Shown here: positions 14,969 to 22,893 of the stretch, piece after piece | Layout of the letters: every line of letters begins with the position of its first letter | Position numbering within the stretch: position 1 is the first letter of the stretch | DNA from: a virus | DNA length: 33,418 nucleotides | Direction: 5' to 3' (one strand) | IMG/VR virus record: IMGVR_UViG_3300027771_000051 | Coordinates: 1-33,418 of that record | Made by a program: the position numbers and the translations under genes | Notes under the pieces: generated by a model | The model's input: the letters and a program-made list of their open reading frames with translations, nothing else | Told to the model about the DNA's origin: nothing | The model's database searches: none

Positions 14969-17900
14969 CAGACTTAACAGGAAAATTAATTTCGGGAACA
15001 TATAAGCAGTTATTGCTTATTGATAGTAGCACTGATAATGATGGTGTTAGTACATCTGCTGTGTATGTTCAAACAGGTGATGGCACTAATACTGCACTAA
15101 AAGTTGCTACAAATAAAGTTATTGCTCAAACTGCCTTTCTTGTAGACGGTACAGCAACAGTTAAAAGCGATTTAATTGTTGGCAATAAAGTATGCGCTTC
15201 TGCTTTCTTTGGTGATGGTTCTAATCTTACAGGTCTAACCGCTAGTATTGGTGGAGACATTAGTGTTAGTTCTATTACTGTAGCTGGTAATGTTAATGTT
15301 GGTGGTAGCATTCAAGTTGTAAACAATGTATCAGTTAGTGGCGATTTTAATGTAGCTGGTGATGTCTCACTTGGTGGTACTTTATCACAAACAGGTGTAG
15401 CAACTTTTGCAAGTAATGTTACAGTAGGTGGAAAGCTTGTTGTAGAAGGTGATGTCTCAGTTAGTGGTCAGCTTGATGTTAATGAAAACGCATCTATTGG
15501 TGGTACGTTAGCTGTAACTGGCACGGCTGCTTTTACAAGCAAGTCTACATTTAGTAATGATGTGTCAGTTAGCGGTAGGATTGATACTGCTTCTTCAGTC
15601 TCTATTGGCTCAGTTCTTGATGTAACTGGTGTAGCTAACTTTGCAACAAATGTTAGTGTAAGTGGTAATGTTAATGTAGTTGGTAATGTAACGGCGTCAG
15701 CTTTTTATGGTGATGGTTCTAACTTAACTAATGTTGAAGCAAGTCTTGGTAATCTTCCAGACAATGTTTCTATATCAGGCTTTCTAAATGTTGGCGGTAA
15801 TGTTTCTATTACAGGTAGTTTAGTTGTTACCAGCGAAGTATCTATTAATTCTAATACTAATATTAACGGAACACTTACAGTAGCAGGAGCAGTAAGTCTT
15901 GCATCTACATTAAGTGTGGGTAGTAATGCAACTTTCTTAGCTGATACTGCATTTAAAACAAATGTATCCGTTAGTGGTAATACAAATCTTGGCGGCACGG
16001 TGACTGTTGGTGGAGCAGTTAGTCTTGCATCAACTCTAAGTGTAGGAGGTGCAGCTAATTTTGCATCTACAGTTACTATTACTGGAGCCGTAAGTCTTGC
16101 CTCTACTCTTAGTGTAGGTGGTGCAGTTAATCTTGCATCTACAGTAACAGTTGTAGGTGCAGCTACATTTAAAAATAATGTATCTGTAAGCGGCAATACT
16201 AACCTTTTAGGTACTGTTACAATTGGTGGCGCAGTTAGTTTGGCCTCTAGTCTTAGTGTAGCTGGTGCTGCTAACTTTGCTAATACTGTTACTATAGCAG
16301 GCGCTGTTAGCCTTGCCTCTACTCTTAGTGTAGGCGGCGCTACAAACTTTGCATCTACAGTAACTGTTGTAGGAGATGCTACATTTAAACGTCATGTGTC
16401 TGTTAGTGGCAATATGGATGTAGCAGGTAATGTGTCTGTTGGAGGTACTATCGTTGCTACAGGCGGCATTACGTTTGATGGAGATATATCAGTAAGTGGT
16501 GATGTAAACATTGGCGGTACTTTAACAGTAGCAGGAGCGGTAAGCCTTGCATCTACACTAAGTGTTGGAGGCGCTTCTAATTTTGCCTCTACAGTTACAG
16601 TAGTAGGTGCAGGTACTTTTAAAAATAATGTATCAGTTAGCGGTAATCTAGATGTAGCAGGTAATACATCTGTTGGTGGAACACTGTTTGTTACAGGTGC
16701 AGGTACATTTGATAGTACTGTTTCAATTAGTGCTGGATTAGTTGTCGGCGGAACTGCGACAGTTGTTGGAGCAATGAGCATTGGTGGTGCATTAAGTGTT
16801 GGTGGAGCAACTAATTTACTTAGCACTGTTACCATAACAGGTGCTACAGGATTCCTAAGTACTGTTAGAGTAAGTGGTGCTGCAACAATGGCTAGTACAC
16901 TTGATATAGCAGGAAATACATCTGTTGGTGGAACACTGTTTGTTACAGGTGCTGCTACATTTGATAGCACTGTTTCAATTAGTGCTGGCTTAGTTGTAGG
17001 CGGAACAGTTACAATTTTAGGTGCAAATGTTCAAGCAACAAATGCTAGAGTATGTGCTTCAGCTTTTTATGGTGATGGTGCTAACTTAACTAATGTGCCG
17101 AGTGGAGCAGTTGCTGGTAATATTTCTGTATCCAATGCTATTATAGGCGGTACTCTTAGTGTAGTCGGTGCTGCTCATTTACAAAGTACATTATCAGTTG
17201 CTGGAGCAGGTACATTTGCATCAACAGTAACAGTTGTTGGAGCAATGAGCGTTGGTGGTGCCTTGAGTGTAGGAGGTGCTACTAATTTACTTAGCACAGT
17301 TACAGTAGCAGGAGCCACAGGTTTCTTAGGAACTGTTCGAGTTAGTGGCGCAGCTACAATGGCTAGTACACTAGATGTGGCTGGTAATGTATCGGTAGGC
17401 GGTACTTTGTTTGCTACGGGCGGTGTTACATTTGATGGAGACATATCAGTAAGTGGTGATGTAAATATTGGTGGTACTCTTACAGTAGCAGGAGCAGTAA
17501 GTTTAAACTCAACTCTTAGTGTTGGTGGAGCAACTAATTTAAAAAGCACAGTTACAGTTGCAGGTGCCGCAGGTTTCTTAGGAACTATGAGAGTTAGTGG
17601 TGCTGCAACAATGGCTAGTACACTAGATGTAGCAGGTAACACATCTGTTGGTGGAACACTGTTTGTTACAGGTGCTGGAACATTCGATAATAATGTATCT
17701 GTTAGCGGTAACTTAGTGGTTGGAGGTACAGCTACTGTTGTTGGAGCCATGAGCGTTGGTGGTGCCTTAAGTGTTGGTGGAGCAACTAATTTACTTAGTA
17801 CAGTTACCATAACAGGTGCTACAGGATTCCTAAGTACTGTTAGAGTAAGTGGTGCTGCAACAATGGCTAGTACACTTGATATAGCAGGAAATACATCTGT

Positions 17901-18861
17901 TGGTGGGACGCTATTTGTTACAGGTGCAGGTACATTTGACAACAATGTATCTGTCAGCGGTAACTTAGTGGTTGGAGGTACGGCTACTGTTGTTGGAGCA
18001 ATGAGTATAGGCGGTGCGTTAAGTGTTGGCGGAGCTACTAATTTACTTGGTACAGTTACTGTTGCAGGTAATGCAGGTTTCTTAGGAACTGTTAGGGTAA
18101 GTGGAGCTACATCTCTTGATGGAGCACTAGTTGCTACGGGCGCAGCTACATTTGAAAATAATGTATCTGTTAGTGGTAACTTAGTAGTTGGAGGTACAAC
18201 TACTGTTATAGGTGCTATGAGCGTTGGTGGTGCCTTGAGTGTAGGAGGTGCTACTAACTTACTAGGCACTGTTACAGTTGCTGGTGCTGCGGGTTTCTTA
18301 GGTACTGTAAGAGTTAGCGGTGCAACATCATTAGAGGCAGGATTAGTTGTTGGTGGTAAAGCAGAGCTTAACGATGATGTGTGTGTTAGCGGTAATTCAC
18401 AATTAGTCGGTACTCTTAAAGTTACAGGTGCTACAACTATAACAGGCAACTCAGGTTTCTTGGGAACAGTTAGAGTAAGTGGTAATGTATCACTTGAAGG
18501 ACAGCTACAACTTACTGAATCGGCTGCTGCCGCTGTTGAAACGACAGCTATTAACGGTATTACTTCTGTATCTCTTAACTTTGGTACAGCACAAAACTTC
18601 TTTACTTCTGTTACTGCTGCACATACTCTTGCTAGACCTACCAATGCTAGAGTAGGACAAGTTGGTAGTATTTTCTTGCATCAGCAAGGAGGCAGTGGAA
18701 CAGTATCGTACAATGCTTGTTGGAACTTTATTGGTGGCACAGCACCTACATTCTCAACAACCGATGATGCTGTAGATAGACTAGATTATATTATTCTTTC
18801 TGTATCAAGTGATGGCACTGCTGAAAATATTCAGGCCGTTATGACACAAGCTTATAGTTAA
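14965..18861 (+). CDS. Hexad-repeat tail fibre protein
   Basis: A 1298-residue appendage protein. ATG 14965 overlaps the previous stop; an in-frame TTG at 14953 is less likely. Residues 1-75 look like an attachment domain (LTGKLISGTYKQLLL, VYVQTGDGTNTALKV). Residues from about 95 to 1190 are almost unbroken hexads of the form [VILFM]-x-[GS]-[TAN]-x-x, for example VGGTLF VTGAGT FDSTVS, the signature of a beta-helical or beta-prism shaft. Three copies of ASAF(F/Y)GDG(S/A)NLT interrupt it, the first at about 78-89. The C-terminal 105 residues (after SLNFGTAQNF) form a separate globular domain that also ends the protein at 21964, probably the host-contact or trimerisation tip. No S74 endosialidase-type chaperone is attached. 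Confidence 0.88.
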   Translation: MTDLTGKLISGTYKQLLLIDSSTDNDGVSTSAVYVQTGDGTNTALKVATNKVIAQTAFLVDGTATVKSDLIVGNKVCASAFFGDGSNLTGLTASIGGDISVSSITVAGNVNVGGSIQVVNNVSVSGDFNVAGDVSLGGTLSQTGVATFASNVTVGGKLVVEGDVSVSGQLDVNENASIGGTLAVTGTAAFTSKSTFSNDVSVSGRIDTASSVSIGSVLDVTGVANFATNVSVSGNVNVVGNVTASAFYGDGSNLTNVEASLGNLPDNVSISGFLNVGGNVSITGSLVVTSEVSINSNTNINGTLTVAGAVSLASTLSVGSNATFLADTAFKTNVSVSGNTNLGGTVTVGGAVSLASTLSVGGAANFASTVTITGAVSLASTLSVGGAVNLASTVTVVGAATFKNNVSVSGNTNLLGTVTIGGAVSLASSLSVAGAANFANTVTIAGAVSLASTLSVGGATNFASTVTVVGDATFKRHVSVSGNMDVAGNVSVGGTIVATGGITFDGDISVSGDVNIGGTLTVAGAVSLASTLSVGGASNFASTVTVVGAGTFKNNVSVSGNLDVAGNTSVGGTLFVTGAGTFDSTVSISAGLVVGGTATVVGAMSIGGALSVGGATNLLSTVTITGATGFLSTVRVSGAATMASTLDIAGNTSVGGTLFVTGAATFDSTVSISAGLVVGGTVTILGANVQATNARVCASAFYGDGANLTNVPSGAVAGNISVSNAIIGGTLSVVGAAHLQSTLSVAGAGTFASTVTVVGAMSVGGALSVGGATNLLSTVTVAGATGFLGTVRVSGAATMASTLDVAGNVSVGGTLFATGGVTFDGDISVSGDVNIGGTLTVAGAVSLNSTLSVGGATNLKSTVTVAGAAGFLGTMRVSGAATMASTLDVAGNTSVGGTLFVTGAGTFDNNVSVSGNLVVGGTATVVGAMSVGGALSVGGATNLLSTVTITGATGFLSTVRVSGAATMASTLDIAGNTSVGGTLFVTGAGTFDNNVSVSGNLVVGGTATVVGAMSIGGALSVGGATNLLGTVTVAGNAGFLGTVRVSGATSLDGALVATGAATFENNVSVSGNLVVGGTTTVIGAMSVGGALSVGGATNLLGTVTVAGAAGFLGTVRVSGATSLEAGLVVGGKAELNDDVCVSGNSQLVGTLKVTGATTITGNSGFLGTVRVSGNVSLEGQLQLTESAAAAVETTAINGITSVSLNFGTAQNFFTSVTAAHTLARPTNARVGQVGSIFLHQQGGSGTVSYNACWNFIGGTAPTFSTTDDAVDRLDYIILSVSSDGTAENIQAVMTQAYS
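16781..16970 (+). repeat. Long direct repeat in fibre gene, copy A
   Basis: About 190 bases starting TTGGTGGTGC and running through the CCATAACAGGTGCTACAGGA and TGGCTAGTACACTTGATATA segments recur at 17756 with few differences. The copies are offset by 975 bases (325 codons), so the frame and hexad phase are kept. Confidence 0.8.
17756..17945 (+). repeat. Long direct repeat in fibre gene, copy B
   Basis: Second copy of the block at 16781-16970, differing at scattered, mostly third-codon positions. Recombination between copies would delete or duplicate exactly 325 codons without a frameshift. Confidence 0.8.
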
Positions 18862-18872
18862 AGGACTATTAA

Positions 18873-21089
18873 ATGGTATTTCAAAATATAATGATGGGTG
18901 CGTCAGGACAATCAACTGGCTATTCTATTAACCAATCAATTAGATTTAATACAGGCGACAGTCCTTTTCTTACTAGGACGCCCGATAGTGCATCTAATCG
19001 CCGTACTTGGACTTATAGTGTTTGGTGGAAGCTTAACACTTTAGCCAGTAGTACTAGTGGTGGATATAGAATACTTCAAGCTGGCAGCACAGAGTTTGGG
19101 TGGTCTGATGGTGATGATAAAATGTATTTAATTGATGGTAGTATATTAAGAGCAACTACTCAAGTTTTTCATGATCCTACAGCATGGCAGCATATTGTTT
19201 TAGCAGTTGATACTACAGATGGAACAGCAGCAGATCGTGTTGCAATTTATATTAATGGTGTAGAAGTTACCAGTTTTAGTACGTCAAACAATCCCGATCA
19301 AAACTTTGAATTTGATGTTAATGCTGCAGAAGCGCAAAACATAGGTAAAGAAGGTAGTAATTTTATTGATGCTTACATAGCTGAAATATATTTAATTGAT
19401 GGAACAAAAGCAGCTCCAACAGCTTTCGGAGAGTTTGATGCTAATGGAGTATGGGTGCCAATAGAGTATGCAGGTAGTTTTGGAACCAATGGTTTTCATA
19501 TTGATGGGCGAGACAGTTCTGATTTAGGAGATGACGAGTCAGGCAATGGTAATGATTTCACCTCGTCTGGGCTGACCGCTGCTGATCAGGTGGCCGATTC
19601 GCCTACTGAGAATTACTGCACTTGGAACGCTGTAGATGCTGGGAGCGGCACACTGTCAGAAGGCAACACGGTGCTAACTGGATCATCAGACAGAAGCGGC
19701 ACGTTCGGTATGTCTAGCGGCAAGTGGGCTTGGAAGATTACGACCGCTGCATCAACAGCGTTTGGTGTGGTGCAGGGTAGCTTGACCGGAACTGAAAGCA
19801 CCTACACGGCTACAAGCGGTGAAGTCTTGGAGTTTGAGTTTAATGCAGATACGGGCGTACTAGAAAAAAGCGTAGATGGCGCTTCGTATTCCGGTGTAGC
19901 CACGGGCCTAACGTCTGGCCCATACTTCCCGTTAGCGAAGGGTGCCTGTACTGCCGACTTCGGAGCTTCTGGATTTACGGTAGATGATTCCACCTTTAAG
20001 TATCTCAACACATCCAACTTAGCCGCACCTGCCGTTACCGATGGGTCCGAGTACTTTCACACACAACTGTACACAGGCAATGGGTCCAGCGGCCTAGCCA
20101 TCACCAATGATGCTAATTTTGGAGACTTCAAGCCCGACTTATTGTGGATAGCTCCCAGATCAAATGGTGACAACCATGTTTTTTGGGATGTTGCTAGAGC
20201 AGTTACATCTCGACTTAAATCAAACAGCAACGCCGCACAAGATACTGATAGCACGGCGCTGGTTACGTTTGAGTCAGATGGCTTTGATCTTGATACCACC
20301 GATGCAAACTTTAACGGCTCTGGCCGAACCTATGTTGGTTGGCAGTGGCATACCCAAGGCGCTGCGGGAAGCAGCAATACTGACGGCAGTATAAATACAG
20401 CGACGACATCTGTTAGTCAGGAAGCAGGATTTTCAATTTCAACTTATACGGGAACGGGTTCTAATGCTACTGTTGGACATGGGATAGGGGTTGCTCCAAC
20501 AGTTCTTTGGATTAAACGCAGAGACAGTTCGGCTGATTGGGCTGTATATCATGTAGGTTTAGCCAGCACATCTAAGTTTTTAAAACTTAACTCTAATAGT
20601 GCGGAAGGATCATCATCCGCTTATTGGAATACTACAGCACCTTCATCCACTGTTTTTAGTATTGGAACAGACGCTTCCGTTAATGCTTCAAGTGGAACTT
20701 ATGTTGCGTATTCTTTTGCAGAAGTTGCAGGATATAGTAGATTTGAAAAGTATACAGGAAACGGAAATAACGACGGGCCGTTTATTAACACAGGTTTTCG
20801 TCCTGCTTGGATTATGGTAAAAGAACACACTAGCTCAGATGACTGGGTTATTTATGATTCTACTCGTGATCCAATTAATCTTGCGGGTCGAGTATTACGA
20901 GCAGATAGTACCGCCGCAGAATTTGATGGTCGTGGCACTTCTGATCGCGCTATGGATATGCTTTCAAACGGATTTAAATTTCGCTCCTCTAACGCAACAA
21001 TGAATGGCAATGGTGTTGGTTATGTCTACATGGCCTTTGCAGAAAACCCGTTTGGCGGCAATGGTGTAGCTCCAGCGACAGCAAGATAG
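18873..21089 (+). CDS. Mosaic tail fibre with LamG-like and SPRY-like domains
   Basis: A 738-residue appendage protein. Order: a concanavalin/LamG-like domain (about 20-185, including SIRFNTGDSPFLTR, RTWTYSVWWKL and WQHIVLAVDTTDG), a SPRY-like domain (about 225-380, ADSPTENYCTWNAVDAGSG and MSSGKWAWKI), then three related modules of about 105 residues, each opening with YTGNGS or YTGTGS and containing a (L/I)WI or WIMVK strand and a GxxYVxW/MAFAE-like end (about 395-490, 508-625, 630-738). Both sugar-binding-type folds and repeats suit receptor recognition. The SPRY-like part is encoded by markedly GC-richer DNA (about 19557-20160). The ATG follows AAAGGAC. No enzyme motif is seen. Confidence 0.82.
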   Translation: MVFQNIMMGASGQSTGYSINQSIRFNTGDSPFLTRTPDSASNRRTWTYSVWWKLNTLASSTSGGYRILQAGSTEFGWSDGDDKMYLIDGSILRATTQVFHDPTAWQHIVLAVDTTDGTAADRVAIYINGVEVTSFSTSNNPDQNFEFDVNAAEAQNIGKEGSNFIDAYIAEIYLIDGTKAAPTAFGEFDANGVWVPIEYAGSFGTNGFHIDGRDSSDLGDDESGNGNDFTSSGLTAADQVADSPTENYCTWNAVDAGSGTLSEGNTVLTGSSDRSGTFGMSSGKWAWKITTAASTAFGVVQGSLTGTESTYTATSGEVLEFEFNADTGVLEKSVDGASYSGVATGLTSGPYFPLAKGACTADFGASGFTVDDSTFKYLNTSNLAAPAVTDGSEYFHTQLYTGNGSSGLAITNDANFGDFKPDLLWIAPRSNGDNHVFWDVARAVTSRLKSNSNAAQDTDSTALVTFESDGFDLDTTDANFNGSGRTYVGWQWHTQGAAGSSNTDGSINTATTSVSQEAGFSISTYTGTGSNATVGHGIGVAPTVLWIKRRDSSADWAVYHVGLASTSKFLKLNSNSAEGSSSAYWNTTAPSSTVFSIGTDASVNASSGTYVAYSFAEVAGYSRFEKYTGNGNNDGPFINTGFRPAWIMVKEHTSSDDWVIYDSTRDPINLAGRVLRADSTAAEFDGRGTSDRAMDMLSNGFKFRSSNATMNGNGVGYVYMAFAENPFGGNGVAPATAR

Positions 21090-21098
21090 GAACAGATT

Positions 21099-21668
21099 AT
21101 GTGGAAATATAACGATAAAACAATTCGTGAAAATAAAGGGTGGACCGATGATAACGGAGTACAGCATCCTAGAAATTGGATGGTTTGGTCAGCAGACGAA
21201 AAAGCTGCAAGAGGTCTTACTGAGATAACTATTCAATCAAAACCTGATGACTTGTTTTATTGGGTAACTGGTCCTAATAATGATGGTTCGTGGACTTCAA
21301 CTGAACGTGCTATTGAAGATGTAAATGAAGTAGACAGTAACGGTAATGCTCTTTTAGATGAAGACGGCAATCAACTTGTAGCACTTGGTCTTAAATCACA
21401 GTATATCTCACGAACAAAATCCACACAAGGCTCCTTACTTTTTCAGACTGATTGGGCATATATTCGTAAAGCAGATGACGGTACTGTTATTCCTACGGCT
21501 ATTCAAAATTATAGAAATGCAGTTAGAATTGCTGCAACTGCAATTGAAAAAGATATTACAGATTGTTCTACAATGGATGAGTTTAAAGCATTGTTTGTAA
21601 TACCTGTTGATAGTAACAATATTCCAACAGGTAATGCTCCAATATATGATTGGCCTAAAGGACTTTAA
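21099..21668 (+). CDS. Tail fibre assembly-like protein
   Basis: A 189-residue protein after the mosaic fibre. The N-terminal half contains a conserved-looking WTDDNGVQHPRNWMVWS (15-31) and TGPNNDGSWTSTERA segments. The C-terminal half, KSTQGSLLFQTDWAYIRKAD then a IQNYRNAVRIAATAIEKDI helix, matches the pattern of phage tail-assembly chaperone domains (LL-x-TDW...YR-x-x-LR). Such proteins fold or attach fibres and are usually encoded directly behind them. It could also be a minor virion part. Start at the ATG behind AGGA. Confidence 0.65.
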   Translation: MWKYNDKTIRENKGWTDDNGVQHPRNWMVWSADEKAARGLTEITIQSKPDDLFYWVTGPNNDGSWTSTERAIEDVNEVDSNGNALLDEDGNQLVALGLKSQYISRTKSTQGSLLFQTDWAYIRKADDGTVIPTAIQNYRNAVRIAATAIEKDITDCSTMDEFKALFVIPVDSNNIPTGNAPIYDWPKGL

Positions 21669-21962
21669 ATGAAATATATTTTAACATCTATTTTAATAAC
21701 TTTATGGTTTGTATCTCCAGCGTCAGCACAGATGTTTTGTTTTACTGAAGGTGCTAAAGATATTGAAAAAAGCATACAAGAATATAATGAAGAATTTGTT
21801 TTTTCAGGAGTAACTACAGCAGGAACTCCTATTACTATTTATAAAGGTAAGGATACTTTTACAATTCTTTTTATAACTAATGAAGGAAAGCTTTGTACTG
21901 GACCTGACTATACAGGAAACATAATTCCAAAACTAAAACTTAACAACGAAAAAGGTACTTAA
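21669..21962 (+). CDS. Small exported protein with Sec signal peptide
   Basis: A 97-residue protein with a textbook signal peptide: K2, hydrophobic core ILTSILITLWFV (4-15) and cleavage motif ASA (18-20) before Q21. The mature part of about 77 residues has two cysteines, C24 and C76, positioned for a disulfide, and a small predicted beta domain (FVFSGVTTAGTPITIYKGKD, FTILFITNEGKLC). It immediately follows the fibre-assembly gene. A periplasmic or surface role is indicated by the signal. Candidates are superinfection exclusion, receptor masking or lysis control. I do not recognise the family. Confidence 0.75.
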   Translation: MKYILTSILITLWFVSPASAQMFCFTEGAKDIEKSIQEYNEEFVFSGVTTAGTPITIYKGKDTFTILFITNEGKLCTGPDYTGNIIPKLKLNNEKGT

Positions 21963-21963
21963 C

Positions 21964-22893
21964 ATGGCCTCAACTTTTACAACAAACATTAGGCTGACTA
22001 AACAAGGTAATGGTGATAATCCTAATACTTGGGGACAAGTTCTCAATGATGGTGTTATTAGTCTTGTTGATGAAGCTGTTGCTGGCTATACCACTGTAAG
22101 TTTAGGTAGTGCTGCAACTGTTACACTAACAGAAAATCAAGGATCAGGGGATCAAGCAAGGTCTGCTATCATACAGTTTTCTGGATCAATAGGAACTGCT
22201 CATACATCTATCTTTGTTTTGATTCCTAATAATTCTAAAACCTATGCAATTAGAAATGCAGTATCAACCAATGCTGCAACCAATGCGGTGATCCTACGTG
22301 TTGCTGGCAACGCTGGTGTTACAGTTGCTAATGGCGGTAATAGTTATTTCTTTACTAATGGTACATCTGTTTTTCAGCTAGACTCTACTGGTCTTGGACT
22401 AGGAACTGCGGCTCTACGTAATGTAGGTGTATGTGCTACAGAAGTTCCTGATACCTCTCTTGGTGATATTCGTTATGTAAAAGTATCAGCTACAGATACC
22501 ATCACTGCTGCTAAAACATTTAATGCTACAGTAGCTTATGGCGATGCAGCAATGATTAAAGTATCTAGTGCTGTTAAATCTTTTATTACAACTCTTACTG
22601 ATGCAGCTTCTGTTGTTTCAGATGCTGATACTGGTAATATTTTCTTAGTAACATTGGGCGGCAACAGAACTTTAGCTGCGCCTAGTAATATGGATGCTGG
22701 GCAGTCGGGCCACTACTATTTAATTCAGGACGCTACTGGTAATCGAACAATTAGTTTTAACTCTGTATTTAAATTTGCCGGAGGAACAGTACCTACCGCA
22801 ACATCTACATCAGGATCAACTGATATTCTTTTTTATACGGCTAGAAGTGCTACCACAATTGATGCGGTAATGCTTAACAATATGACTAGATAA
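21964..22893 (+). CDS. Tail appendage/fibre protein
   Basis: A 309-residue protein. The N-terminus (FTTNIRLTKQGNGDNPNTWG, 5-24, then LNDGVISLVDEAVAGY) is a block I recall at the start of many marine phage fibre proteins. A beta-rich region follows (45-140), then a linker (IRYVKVSATDTITAAKTF, about 169-186) and a C-terminal domain (about 215-309: NIFLVTLGGNRTLAAPSN, GQSGHYYLIQDATGNRTISF, then FKFAGGTVPT) that shares its pattern with the tip of the hexad fibre at 14965. It overlaps the gp10-like gene by one base (TAATG). It may be an adaptor joining fibre to tail or a second receptor-binding protein. Confidence 0.78.
   Translation: MASTFTTNIRLTKQGNGDNPNTWGQVLNDGVISLVDEAVAGYTTVSLGSAATVTLTENQGSGDQARSAIIQFSGSIGTAHTSIFVLIPNNSKTYAIRNAVSTNAATNAVILRVAGNAGVTVANGGNSYFFTNGTSVFQLDSTGLGLGTAALRNVGVCATEVPDTSLGDIRYVKVSATDTITAAKTFNATVAYGDAAMIKVSSAVKSFITTLTDAASVVSDADTGNIFLVTLGGNRTLAAPSNMDAGQSGHYYLIQDATGNRTISFNSVFKFAGGTVPTATSTSGSTDILFYTARSATTIDAVMLNNMTR

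Larger units (their letters stand above)
15250..18540 (+). repeat. 18-base (hexapeptide) periodic repeat array in the fibre gene
   Basis: The fibre gene is built from degenerate 18-base units encoding hexads such as SVGGAT, TVVGAM, SVSGNL. Units are grouped in higher-order blocks that recur with near-identical DNA, for example the TCTGTTGGTGGAACACTG core near 16670, 16920 and 17644. The periodicity also produces long open frames on the minus strand, which are by-products. Confidence 0.9.

Noticed and set aside
17175-18644. 489-codon open frame on the minus strand within the fibre gene, with shorter ones at 15705-16196 and 16392-16970
   Set aside because: The 18-base repeat periodicity suppresses stops on the opposite strand. 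The translations are Pro/Thr/Val low complexity mirroring the hexads, with no independent domain.
14965-18861. DNA repeats in the fibre gene as a CRISPR array
   Set aside because: Units are continuous, coding, in frame and degenerate, with no spacer/repeat alternation.
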